The notes under the pieces were generated by a model. It searched no databases. It was not told the origin of the DNA and saw only the letters and a program-made list of their open reading frames with translations. A stretch of 64,000 nt of DNA, taken from Bacteroides sp. (lineage in GTDB: Bacteria > Bacteroidota > Bacteroidia > Bacteroidales > Bacteroidaceae). This document shows, piece by piece, positions 53,350-61,845 of the stretch; position 1 is the first letter of the stretch; each line of letters opens with the position of its first letter. Position numbers and translations under genes: made by a program. The DNA is taken from NCBI RefSeq assembly GCF_030151085.1, contig NZ_JASLER010000093.1, positions 68,078 through 132,077 on the forward strand, given 5' to 3'.

Positions 53350-54033
53350 TTACTTCTTCAACAATTTGGCTTGCTCGATGTATTTATCGATGTCCATAGC
53401 TTGGTACGAACGGAAGTATTTATCCTTAATGGTAGTATATGCTTGGATGGCATCGTCATACTTGCCTTGTTTAACAAGAATTTCACCTGCCTGCATCAAG
53501 AAGATGGGGCTAAGTGTATTGTTATCTGCTTCGTTGGCTGCCTTCATTAACATAGAAGAAGCTTTGTCCAGCTGACCGAGTTGTGCATAGCAGTTACCCA
53601 AAGCACCTTTGATAGAAGGAGCTACCATTTGGTCATCACCATCGAAGCTATCCAATGCTTTTACGGCTTCATCAAACTTGCCGAGGTGAGCATAACAGAT
53701 TCCCATATAAGCCTTTGCCAAATTAGCAGCTTTGGTTCCGCTGTATTCATTAGCAATTTTTGCAAAACCTACGTAACCGATGCTGTCACCGTTCAGTGCT
53801 TGTTCATAAGCGTCTGCTTCGAAGTATTCTTGTCCTTTGAATAAGGCAGCCTGAGCTTTTTCTTCGCGAGGATCAGCATAGAAGTTCTTGTACATTACTA
53901 TGCCTGCTATAATAATGATTATAGCTACTACGGCACCGATGATTGCTTTTTTGTTTTTGATAAAAAATGCCTCTGATTGTGTCAGTGCGTCTTCCACGTT
54001 TAAGGCTTCATTTGTCTTTTTTTGTTCTGCCAT
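53350..54033 (-). CDS. TPR-repeat membrane-anchored protein (YfgM-like architecture)
   Basis: 227 aa. One transmembrane segment at residues ~30-52 (KAIIGAVVAIIIIIAGIVMYKNFY) separates a short cytoplasmic tail from four or five TPR units (AYMGICYAHLGKFDEAVKAL; GNCYAQLGQLDKASSML; GEILVKQGKYDDAIQAY). The single-span plus TPR layout resembles the SecYEG-ancillary protein YfgM, but similarity is architectural only. Monocistronic, with its own -7 box at 54083-54090. Confidence 0.82.
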   Translation of the reverse strand: MAEQKKTNEALNVEDALTQSEAFFIKNKKAIIGAVVAIIIIIAGIVMYKNFYADPREEKAQAALFKGQEYFEADAYEQALNGDSIGYVGFAKIANEYSGTKAANLAKAYMGICYAHLGKFDEAVKALDSFDGDDQMVAPSIKGALGNCYAQLGQLDKASSMLMKAANEADNNTLSPIFLMQAGEILVKQGKYDDAIQAYTTIKDKYFRSYQAMDIDKYIEQAKLLKK

Positions 54034-54082
54034 TTTTATATATTCTTTTTGTTATTATTCTTAATATAGCTATTTCGACCCG

Positions 54083-54090
54083 CAAAAGTA
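54083..54090 (-). promoter_or_regulatory. -7 element for the TPR gene
   Basis: TACTTTTG on the minus strand, 49 bp upstream of the ATG at 54033. Confidence 0.55.
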
Positions 54091-54174
54091 ACTTTTTTAT
54101 GTTTATCAACGAAATTTAGGGGCATCTTTTTTTGCTTTGCATTCTCTTTCGCTCACTAAATCGAGATTTTGCAT

Positions 54175-54182
54175 TATCTTTG
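54175..54182 (+). promoter_or_regulatory. -7 element for recF-dciA
   Basis: TATCTTTG, 22 bp upstream of the recF ATG at 54205. It excludes the longer in-frame start at 54169. Confidence 0.65.
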
Positions 54183-54204
54183 TAACCAAACTCGTCGTTG
54201 TTAT

Positions 54205-55314
54205 ATGATACTGAAACGTATATCTATACTTAATTATAAGAATTTAGAGCAGGTGGAACTTTGTTTTTCACCCAAGCTGAACTGCTTTTTCGGGCAGAAT
54301 GGTATGGGGAAAACGAACCTGCTGGATGCTGTTTATTTTCTGTCTTTCTGTAAAAGTGCGGGTAATCCGATTGATTCACAAAATATACGCCATGATGCTG
54401 ACTTTTTTGTAATCCAAGGCTTTTATGAAGCACCTGATGGCACACCGGAGGAAATTTATTGTGGTATGAAACGTCGTCAGAAGAAGCAGTTCAAGCGGAA
54501 TAAAAAGGAATATACACGCTTATCGGATCATATCGGTTTTCTGCCATTGGTGATGGTTTCACCTGCCGATTCGGAACTTATTGCCGGAGGGAGTGACGAA
54601 CGTCGCCGTTTTATGGATGTCGTTATTTCTCAATATGATAAGGAATATCTGGATGCACTGATACGTTACAATAAAGCACTTTTGCAACGAAATTCATTGT
54701 TGAAAAGTGAAGAACCGGTGGAAGAGGAGCTTTTCCTTGTGTGGGAGGAGATGATGGCGCAAGCTGGTGAGGTAGTTTTTCGTAAGCGGGAAGCTTTTGT
54801 ACAAGAGTTTATCCCAATTTTCCAGTCTTTTTATTCTTTTATATCCCAAGATAAGGAGCAGGTAGGATTGACGTACGATTCGCATGCCCGTGACGCTTCT
54901 TTGCAGGAAGTGCTGAAAGAAAGCCGCATACGTGACCAGATTATGGGGTATTCTCTACGTGGTGTCCATAAGGATGAATTGAACATGCTTTTGGGGGATT
55001 TTCCTATCAAGAGAGAAGGTTCACAGGGGCAGAATAAAACTTATCTGGTGGCTCTTAAACTGGCTCAATTCGATTTTCTGAAACGAACAGGAGCTACTGT
55101 GCCTTTGTTGTTATTGGACGATATCTTTGATAAACTGGACGCATCGCGTGTAGAACAGATTATCAAGCTGGTTGCTGGTGATAACTTCGGACAGATCTTT
55201 ATAACAGATACAAACAGGGAGCATTTAGATCGCATTTTGCATAAAGTAGGCAGTGATTACAGAATGTTCCGTGTTGAACAAGGAACTATTTCAGAAATGG
55301 AGGGTGAGATATGA
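54205..55314 (+). CDS. recF: DNA replication/repair protein RecF
   Basis: 369 aa from MILKRISILNYKN. Walker A FGQNGMGKTNLLDAVYFLS, the SMC-like signature RGVHKDELNMLLG and Walker B LLLLDDIFDKLDASR identify RecF, which loads RecA at single-strand gaps with RecO/RecR. Length and domain order are normal. Its stop overlaps the dciA ATG by 4 bp (ATGA), a common Bacteroidota arrangement. Confidence 0.95.
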   Translation: MILKRISILNYKNLEQVELCFSPKLNCFFGQNGMGKTNLLDAVYFLSFCKSAGNPIDSQNIRHDADFFVIQGFYEAPDGTPEEIYCGMKRRQKKQFKRNKKEYTRLSDHIGFLPLVMVSPADSELIAGGSDERRRFMDVVISQYDKEYLDALIRYNKALLQRNSLLKSEEPVEEELFLVWEEMMAQAGEVVFRKREAFVQEFIPIFQSFYSFISQDKEQVGLTYDSHARDASLQEVLKESRIRDQIMGYSLRGVHKDELNMLLGDFPIKREGSQGQNKTYLVALKLAQFDFLKRTGATVPLLLLDDIFDKLDASRVEQIIKLVAGDNFGQIFITDTNREHLDRILHKVGSDYRMFRVEQGTISEMEGEI

Positions 55315-55601
55315 AGCGTAACAATGCCGAGCAGATAGGTATACTTATTCGCAACTTTCTTAGACAGGAAAGTTTAGAATCGCCATTAAATGAACGACGG
55401 CTTATCAGTGCATGGCCCGATGTGCTGGGGCCTACCATTGCATCTTACACCCGAGAACTTTACATTAAAAATCAAGTACTTTATGTGCATTTGACGTCTG
55501 CTGCACTCCGCCAGGAACTGATGATGGGGCGTGAACTACTGGTACGTAATTTGAATCGCCATGTTGGGGCACAGGTCATCACAAATATTATATTTAGATA
55601 G
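55311..55601 (+). CDS. DciA-like DUF721 protein
   Basis: 96 aa. ISAWPDVLGPTIASYTRELYIKNQVLYVHLTSAALRQEL is the DUF721 core. The family includes DciA, which helps load the replicative helicase DnaB in bacteria lacking DnaC. Coupling to recF through an ATGA overlap supports a replication/repair role. Confidence 0.85.
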   Translation: MKRNNAEQIGILIRNFLRQESLESPLNERRLISAWPDVLGPTIASYTRELYIKNQVLYVHLTSAALRQELMMGRELLVRNLNRHVGAQVITNIIFR

Positions 55602-55636
55602 AGCATTGTTTTGTGCTGTAAAAATACAGTTTGTTC

Positions 55637-56431
55637 TCATGCTTTATCAGTCAACATCTCCAAGGTGTCTATCGTCTTAATCTTCTGTTTTTTTAATGCT
55701 TGAATAGCTTGATCGTAGTAAACGGGAATTTCTAAATCGACATTATAGTGGGCATCCAGTCCGATGATGGCGGTACATCCTTCGTTGGCTGCGATGCGCC
55801 AGAAGTCAGCACAAGGATAAGTTGATAATCCGTGTGCAAGGTTATAGGCTACATAACCTATGTTATACTCCAATGGAAGATTGAGCCGAGCAGCAGTACG
55901 GCAGATATGTCGGCTGATCGATGTGCAATGAGAATCGAACTTGGGATAGGAGCGCATAAAAAGATCCGGGTGGGCGAGGTAAGAAAATAATCCGCTTTCC
56001 ATACCTTTAATGGCACTTTCCTCATAAAGGTCGAGCATATCACGGTTATCCGTATGATGACCGAAGTAGGGGAATTCCTCATCTGTGTGATAATGATGAT
56101 TACCAAAGATGATGTAATCTAACCGGTACATCTCAATTTGCTCTTTCAACCAAGGGATATAATCGGGAAAATACTCACATTCAAGTCCTATCTTGATTTC
56201 AATTTGATCGCGATATTTCTCGCGGAGACTTCGGAGACTCTCAATGTAGTCGGGTAATTCTTCGGGAAGCATTCGCATGTCGGCTACATAGTCGGAATTG
56301 TATTTCCAAGGGGTATGATCTGAGAATCCCAGAATATCATAACCACCTTTGATGGCACTGCGTACATATTCTTCATCACTACCTGTGGCATGCATGCAGC
56401 GAGTAGTATGAGTATGATAATTAGCTTTCAT
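55637..56431 (-). CDS. PHP-domain histidinol-phosphatase-like hydrolase
   Basis: 264 aa. Metal-binding motifs of the PHP fold are clear: NYHTHTTRCMHA at the N-terminus, GFSDHTPW, GLECEYFP, GNHHYH and a terminal GLDAHYN. The most similar characterised enzymes are HisK-type histidinol phosphatases, but no his genes are nearby, so the substrate could be another phosphate ester. Its ATG overlaps the stop of the 5-FCL gene upstream (4 bp). Confidence 0.85.
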   Translation of the reverse strand: MKANYHTHTTRCMHATGSDEEYVRSAIKGGYDILGFSDHTPWKYNSDYVADMRMLPEELPDYIESLRSLREKYRDQIEIKIGLECEYFPDYIPWLKEQIEMYRLDYIIFGNHHYHTDEEFPYFGHHTDNRDMLDLYEESAIKGMESGLFSYLAHPDLFMRSYPKFDSHCTSISRHICRTAARLNLPLEYNIGYVAYNLAHGLSTYPCADFWRIAANEGCTAIIGLDAHYNVDLEIPVYYDQAIQALKKQKIKTIDTLEMLTDKA

Positions 56432-56964
56432 CTCGTTATGATTTCGTCCATGCGGATATCAAACGGTTCCGCCGGAACTTCTTCAACAATTTGGAATGTG
56501 AAACAGATACCGACTTTATAAGCTTGTGGAATACGTGGAAGAAGGCGGTCGTAATAACCTTTTCCGCGTCCCAACCGATTGCCGTTACGATCGAAGGCTA
56601 CTCCGGGAACGGCTATAAAGTCGATGACAGCATAATCAGTAAACAGTTCACCGGTAGGTTCTTCGATCCCGTATGTTCCGGTAGCCAAATCTTCAGGACC
56701 GGTATATATACGTATTTCAAGGTCGTCACCTACTACTACCGGGAGAAGTATTTGCTTCTTATGACTCCACTTTTGGACAAACTCGTGTGTATCTACTTCG
56801 TCCTGGAGGGAGTAGTAGAGTAGTATAGTATTTGCCGCCCTGAAAGCCGGATGGGCTTCAAGGGCGGCAAGTATATTAGCAGACTCTGATTGATGCGTAA
56901 TGGAAGATTTGTGTTGGGTCTTCAACAACGCCATACGCTTGCGCAGTTCTTTTTTTCTTTCCAT
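56428..56964 (-). CDS. 5-formyltetrahydrofolate cyclo-ligase
   Basis: 178 aa. The N-terminal KKELRKRMALLK helix, LLPVVVGDDLEIRIYTG and the ATP-binding end motif GVAFDRNGNRLGRGKGYYDRLL are diagnostic. It converts 5-formyl-THF to methenyl-THF with ATP. The first 89 bp overlap the 3' end of the S41 protease gene in another frame on the same strand, and its stop overlaps the PHP gene. It is thus embedded in the minus-strand operon. Confidence 0.93.
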   Translation of the reverse strand: MERKKELRKRMALLKTQHKSSITHQSESANILAALEAHPAFRAANTILLYYSLQDEVDTHEFVQKWSHKKQILLPVVVGDDLEIRIYTGPEDLATGTYGIEEPTGELFTDYAVIDFIAVPGVAFDRNGNRLGRGKGYYDRLLPRIPQAYKVGICFTFQIVEEVPAEPFDIRMDEIITR

Positions 56965-58621
56965 CTTTCTTGTTTTCCTCTTTTAAGGGTGCTTCTTCGG
57001 GAGCTTTAGGAAATGCTTCGCCTTTCTCCAAAATGTCTAATGCTTTCTTTACAGTTGCATCAGTCTGGTTAATGTAGCGGATGTATTGCTCTCTGCCAAG
57101 AATATTATAGATAATATTTCCGAAGAGACTCTTTTCTAATAACTTATAGGATTTGTGTATCAACAGATTTCTTCTTTTTACTCCCTTGGAATCTGCAAAA
57201 CGTACAAATTGCTCTACAAGACCTTGATGGCGAAGATATTGTAATAAATCGTCTACATTGTTGAATTCACTCAATTTGGCACGGTTACGGTCAGTATATT
57301 GGAAACTGAATTGCAAAATCAATCCCTTGTTACTTGCTTCTATCAGATAAGAAGATACTCCGGTTGTATCTTGTGGTACAAATACATCCGGCATGATGCC
57401 TCCTCCTCCGTAAACAGGACGTCCCAATCCGGTGGAGTAACGCAATTTTTCATCCATCTTGATACTATCTTTGGAGAAGAATTCACCATGTTCATAACGG
57501 TTGATCCAGTCCATCTCATACTTACTGTCTTTTCCACTTTCGTAAGGACGCTGAATGCAACGGCCGGAAGGTGTATAGTAGCGGGCAATCGTCAGGCGAA
57601 TAGCAGAACCGTCACTGAAATCGATAGGCTGTTGTACCAAACCTTTTCCGAAAGAACGGCGTCCAACAATGGTACCCCGGTCATTGTCCTGAATAGCTCC
57701 GGCAAAAATTTCGCTGGCAGAAGCAGAGCCTTCGTTCACCAATACTACCAAAGGCATTTTCTGGCAGCTACCGGTGCCATTGGCGAAATCTTCCATACGT
57801 GGATATTTTCGTCCCTGCGTGTAAACGATTAACTTTCCTTCAGGTAGAAACTCGTTGACCATACGAGTAGCGGCTTCCATATATCCACCGGTGTTATCTC
57901 GTAAGTCGATAATCAGACCTTTACACTTCTCGTGACTCAGTTGGGCGATGGCATTCAGAAGTTCTACATGAGTGGTACGTCCGAATTTGCTGATTTGTAT
58001 ATAGCCAAAATCATTGTCGAGCATGTATGCGGCATCTATGGTATTCTGGGGAATATCGCCACGGATGATGGTAAAATAGAGCAAATCTTGTTCTGTGGCA
58101 CGCTTTACACCCAACTTGACTTCACTGCCCTTCGGCCCTTTCAGATTGCGCATAGCTTTTTCATTCGTCAGACCTTTGCCTACAAACAGGCTGTCATTTA
58201 CCATAACGATACGGTCGCCAGCCATCAAACCAACTTTTTCAGAAGGGCCGCCTTGGATTACGCTGTTTATGTGTATCGAGTCTTCCTGAATGGTAAACTG
58301 AATACCGATACCGCTGAAACTTCCTTCCAGTTCGGAATTGACTTCTTCCAGATTCTGGGCTGGAATGTAGGTAGAATGAGGGTCAAGTTCCGCTAATATT
58401 TGCGGCATGGCTTTTTCTACTAAATCAGTCATGTTAACGGTGTCCACATACTGGTCGTCGATGACACGAAGTAGAGCATTCAGCTTGTTGGATGAGCCGT
58501 TGATGATGCCCAATCGGTTAGCTGCGAAATGTCTGGCATAAAACGTTCCAATAAGAATTCCCGCTACTACGCTGATGGCGATAATTAGCGGCATAAAGCG
58601 GGAAGTGTTTTTTGTACTCAT
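56876..58621 (-). CDS. S41 family carboxyl-terminal processing protease (CtpA/Prc type)
   Basis: 581 aa. One N-terminal transmembrane/signal anchor (PLIIAISVVAGILIGTFYA) precedes a PDZ domain (GIGIQFTIQEDSIHINSVIQGGPSEKVGLMAGD). The protease core follows, with Ser in VNEGSASASEIFAGAI and Lys in GRRSFGKGLVQQP. The C-terminal ~170 residues are a helical extension ending in a lysine-rich stretch. It processes exported proteins in the periplasm. The 3' end overlaps 5-FCL by 89 bp. Upstream is 69 bp of tandem repeats. Confidence 0.94.
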   Translation of the reverse strand: MSTKNTSRFMPLIIAISVVAGILIGTFYARHFAANRLGIINGSSNKLNALLRVIDDQYVDTVNMTDLVEKAMPQILAELDPHSTYIPAQNLEEVNSELEGSFSGIGIQFTIQEDSIHINSVIQGGPSEKVGLMAGDRIVMVNDSLFVGKGLTNEKAMRNLKGPKGSEVKLGVKRATEQDLLYFTIIRGDIPQNTIDAAYMLDNDFGYIQISKFGRTTHVELLNAIAQLSHEKCKGLIIDLRDNTGGYMEAATRMVNEFLPEGKLIVYTQGRKYPRMEDFANGTGSCQKMPLVVLVNEGSASASEIFAGAIQDNDRGTIVGRRSFGKGLVQQPIDFSDGSAIRLTIARYYTPSGRCIQRPYESGKDSKYEMDWINRYEHGEFFSKDSIKMDEKLRYSTGLGRPVYGGGGIMPDVFVPQDTTGVSSYLIEASNKGLILQFSFQYTDRNRAKLSEFNNVDDLLQYLRHQGLVEQFVRFADSKGVKRRNLLIHKSYKLLEKSLFGNIIYNILGREQYIRYINQTDATVKKALDILEKGEAFPKAPEEAPLKEENKKDGKKKRTAQAYGVVEDPTQIFHYASIRVC

Positions 58622-58627
58622 AATGTT

Positions 58628-58690
58628 ATTTACGATTTTACTATTTACTATTTACGATTGAGGTTACTTTTAACTCTCAACTTTCACCTT
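58628..58690. repeat. Two adjacent heptad-type tandem repeat tracts
   Basis: ATTTACGATTTTACTATTTA continues as CTATTTACGATT, an ATTTACT/ATTTACG heptad array. It is followed by TAACTCTCAACTTTCACC and TCTCTCAACTTCCAC, a CTCAACTTT unit like that at 17914. The tracts fill the gap between the deaminase and ctpA genes. Confidence 0.6.
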
Positions 58691-59128
58691 TTATCTCTCA
58701 ACTTCCACAAATACTACTTCAATACCTGCACGTTTCAAAAGTTCAATGCCGTCTTCTAGGCGGTATTTCTCAGAATAAACCACTCTTTTAATGCCTGCCT
58801 GAATAATCAGTTTAGAACATTCGATGCAGGGTGAAGCTGTGACATACATGGTGGCTCCGTTACTACTATTGTTGGAACGGGCTATCTTGGTAATGGCGTT
58901 AGCTTCTGCGTGAAGTACATACGGCTTTGTTATATTGTTTTCGTCCTCGCAGATATTTTCAAAACCAGAGGGAGTGCCATTGTACCCATCGGATATAATC
59001 ATTTTATCCTTCACGATCAAAGCACCCACTTGGCGGCGTATGCAATACGAATTTTCTGCCCAGATACTTGCCATACGTATATAACGTTTGTCTAAGGCTT
59101 CTTGTTTCTTTTTAGTAGAATCGTCCAT
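58691..59128 (-). CDS. dCMP deaminase family protein (ComEB-like)
   Basis: 145 aa. Zinc ligands lie in LHAEANAITK (HAE) and TASPCIECSKLIIQAG (PCxxC), with RQVGALIVKD and DGYNGTPSGFENIC upstream, typical of deoxycytidylate deaminases. It would convert dCMP to dUMP for dTTP synthesis. It follows the DUF4847 gene after 13 bp in the minus-strand run. Confidence 0.92.
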   Translation of the reverse strand: MDDSTKKKQEALDKRYIRMASIWAENSYCIRRQVGALIVKDKMIISDGYNGTPSGFENICEDENNITKPYVLHAEANAITKIARSNNSSNGATMYVTASPCIECSKLIIQAGIKRVVYSEKYRLEDGIELLKRAGIEVVFVEVER

Positions 59129-59141
59129 GGCTTGATTATTA

Positions 59142-59657
59142 TTATCGTTGAGCGGTGAAACCTATGACTTTGGTTATATTTCCGTCTTCGAAATACAGGG
59201 TTAATGAATTAGAATCTCCTTCGTATTTATAAACCTTCTGTAATCCGTTAATGAATTCTTTGGCTAAGGGGTCAGTCTCCGAACCGTTTGTCTTTAAGGC
59301 GATAGCCAAAGTATGTGATTTACCATCGACACTCCAGGTACCGGTAAAGGTTGCTCTGATACCTTTCCCGTCTAGGGTTGTACCCATTATTTCGCCATTC
59401 AGCTCGGTACCGGCAAAGTTAATAGTGAAATTGCCTTCTTGGGCAAGAGCAGTCATACTGGTGTTATAATCCTTTTCATTATTCCATAAATTCGGGAGGA
59501 ATCGAGCACTACTATCTTTGGTTGTAAGGCGACTGAGTTTCCAAGTGCTTTTTGTGAAGATTTCTATGACATCATCTTCGTTATTGCATCCGCTTACTAT
59601 AGGAAGTAATGCAAGTAATAGCAATAAATAACCGATATTTCTTATCATTCTTTTCAT
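59142..59657 (-). CDS. DUF4847 family lipoprotein
   Basis: 171 aa with a lipoprotein signal (YLLLLLALLPIVSGCNNED). The rest is a beta-rich domain beginning STWKLSRLTTKDS and containing GTWSVDGKSHTLAIAL, characteristic of DUF4847 lipocalin-like proteins. Function unknown. Its ATG overlaps the stop of the M3 peptidase by 4 bp, so expression is coupled. Confidence 0.78.
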   Translation of the reverse strand: MKRMIRNIGYLLLLLALLPIVSGCNNEDDVIEIFTKSTWKLSRLTTKDSSARFLPNLWNNEKDYNTSMTALAQEGNFTINFAGTELNGEIMGTTLDGKGIRATFTGTWSVDGKSHTLAIALKTNGSETDPLAKEFINGLQKVYKYEGDSNSLTLYFEDGNITKVIGFTAQR

Positions 59658-61744
59658 TTCTTTATTCCGTTTCTGATTAATAATGCATCTATGGTAGGTT
59701 CTTGTCCGCGGAAGCGTGTGTAAAGCGTCATCGGATGTTCCGTGCCACCTTTCGAAAGAATGTTTTCGCGGAAAGAAGTTGCGACTTCCGGGTTAAAGAT
59801 ACCTTTTTGTTTGAATAATGAGAACGCATCCGCATCCAATACCTCAGCCCATTTGTAGCTATAATATCCGGCAGAATATCCTCCGGCAAATATATGCGAG
59901 AACTGAGTGCTCATACAAGTCTCTTCGATTGAAGGTAGAATTTGTGTCTTCTCCCATGCTTTCTTTTCGTAGGCTTTTACATCTTCATCGAATGGTGTAT
60001 TGCGGGTGTACCATGCCATATCAAGAAGTCCGAAACTAACTTGACGCAGACAAGCGTATGCAGCATTGAAATTAGAAGAATCGACAATGCGTTGCACCAA
60101 CTCATCCGGTATTAACTCTCCGGTTTGATAGTGGCGGGCAAACGTATGCAGGAATTCTTTCTCAATGGCAAAATTCTCCATGAATTGCGAAGGTAACTCT
60201 ACAAAATCCCAATAAACATTGGTTCCGCTCAAGCTTTCATAAGTAGAATTGGCGAACATACCGTGCAGGCTATGTCCAAACTCATGCAAGAATGTCTCCA
60301 CTTCACCGAATGTCAACAAGGCAGGCTTGTCTTGTGTTGGTTTGGTAAAGTTCATAACGATAGAGATATGCGGACGGCTGTTTTCTCCATTCGCTTCGTC
60401 TATCCATTGTCCTTTGTAGCTTGTCATCCAAGCGCCTGAACGTTTTCCGGCTCTGGGGTGGAAGTCTGTATAGAATACAGCGAGGTATTTACCATCTTTG
60501 TCAAATACTTCGTAAGCATCTACATCTTTATGATAGACCGGGATATCCGGATTCTTTTTAAAAGTAATACCATATAGCTTGGTTGCCAAGCCAAATACAC
60601 CTTCAATGACCTTGCTCAATTCAAAATACGGTCGAAGCATTTCATCGTCAATATTGAATTTCTGGTCTTTCAACTTGTGAGAATAATATCCCCAGTCCCA
60701 GGGCATTAAAACGAAATCGTCTCTTTGCTTTTCACGGGCAAGAGATTGTATTTCGTTGTATTCTTGTTGAGCGGTAGAAGTATAAGCATCCAGCAGCTGA
60801 TTTAATAATTTGTAAACAGCATCGCTATTCTGTGCCATACGCTCCTGTAGATTATACTCGGCAAAGTTATCGAAACCTAAAAGCTGAGCAATTTCCATGT
60901 GGGCATTGGCTATCCTCTTTACAATATCCAGATTGTTGTAGTCATTGTTGTGAGTACACTTGGTATTGTATGCCATATAAAGTTCGCGACGTAATTCGCG
61001 ACTATCGGCATACATCATAAAAGGCCCGTAACTAGGGGCTTGTAAAGTAAATACCCAACCTTCTACACCTTTTTCCTTAGCTGTTTCTGCGGCAGCTTCT
61101 ATGGCACTTTCCGGTAGTCCGGCTAGCTGAGATTCTTCTGTAAGAACAAGTTGGTAGGCGTTTGTCTCTTTCAGGTTGTTTTCACTGAATTGCAGAGTCA
61201 GTAAACTGAGTTCTGTACACAAGGCACGATATTTCTCCTTGGCTTCTTCTTGTAGATTGGCACCGTTACGTACAAAGCCGGTGTATATATCTTCCAGCAA
61301 TTTGGTTTGTTCCGGATTCAGTGGGGGATGCTGTTCGTAAACGGCTTTTATACGTGCAAACAGCTTCTCATTTAGACTGATGTTGTTTTCATGCTCGCTC
61401 ATTAACGGCATAATCTCTTTGGCAAGTTCTTGAAGATCATCATTCGTTTCGGCACTAAGGAGGTTGCCGAATACAGTGTTGACATGATGAAGCAATTCGC
61501 CGGACTTTTCATAAGCCAATATGGTATTCTCAAATGTTGGGAGTACTGGATTATTGATGATTGCATCTATTTCGGCATTCTGGCGATTGATGCCCTCCTC
61601 AATGGCCGGTTTGAAATCTACGGTCTTTATCTTATCAAACGGAATAGTTCCGTGAATGGTAGTGTATGTTTCGAAAAACGGATTCTGAGCCGATATATTA
61701 TTCATAAAACAAAGCAATATTAGCGTTAGTGTAAACTTCATCAT
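59654..61744 (-). CDS. M3 family metallopeptidase (Dcp/oligopeptidase A type), exported
   Basis: 696 aa from MMKFTLTL, with a signal peptide ending at NNISAQN. The zinc motif HEFGHSLHGMFA and the downstream Glu in WDFVELPSQFMENF are intact. YSYKWAEVLDADAF near the C-terminus is typical of peptidyl-dipeptidase Dcp. It trims oligopeptides in the periplasm. Longer in-frame start at 61780 is rejected because it would push the signal peptide inward. First gene of a six-gene minus-strand run through to the PHP gene. Confidence 0.93.
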   Translation of the reverse strand: MMKFTLTLILLCFMNNISAQNPFFETYTTIHGTIPFDKIKTVDFKPAIEEGINRQNAEIDAIINNPVLPTFENTILAYEKSGELLHHVNTVFGNLLSAETNDDLQELAKEIMPLMSEHENNISLNEKLFARIKAVYEQHPPLNPEQTKLLEDIYTGFVRNGANLQEEAKEKYRALCTELSLLTLQFSENNLKETNAYQLVLTEESQLAGLPESAIEAAAETAKEKGVEGWVFTLQAPSYGPFMMYADSRELRRELYMAYNTKCTHNNDYNNLDIVKRIANAHMEIAQLLGFDNFAEYNLQERMAQNSDAVYKLLNQLLDAYTSTAQQEYNEIQSLAREKQRDDFVLMPWDWGYYSHKLKDQKFNIDDEMLRPYFELSKVIEGVFGLATKLYGITFKKNPDIPVYHKDVDAYEVFDKDGKYLAVFYTDFHPRAGKRSGAWMTSYKGQWIDEANGENSRPHISIVMNFTKPTQDKPALLTFGEVETFLHEFGHSLHGMFANSTYESLSGTNVYWDFVELPSQFMENFAIEKEFLHTFARHYQTGELIPDELVQRIVDSSNFNAAYACLRQVSFGLLDMAWYTRNTPFDEDVKAYEKKAWEKTQILPSIEETCMSTQFSHIFAGGYSAGYYSYKWAEVLDADAFSLFKQKGIFNPEVATSFRENILSKGGTEHPMTLYTRFRGQEPTIDALLIRNGIKK

Positions 61745-61786
61745 ATCTAAGTGTTCTGATAAAAAGCGAACTAACTGCAAAATTGC

Positions 61787-61820
61787 AAAAAAAATAGGTG
61801 ACTTCCTCAGAAGCCACCTA
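61787..61820 (-). terminator. Terminator of gapA
   Basis: On the minus strand TAGGTGGCTT pairs with AAGTCACCTA (one wobble) across CTGAGG and is followed by eight T. It lies 26 bp beyond the gapA stop. Confidence 0.8.
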
Positions 61821-61845
61821 CTTTTTATTATTTTCTAACTGTATA

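Noticed and set aside
55602..55636. CTGTA/TACAG hairpin as a terminator between dciA and the PHP gene
   Set aside because: Stem of only 5 bp with weak context; support is too thin to list.
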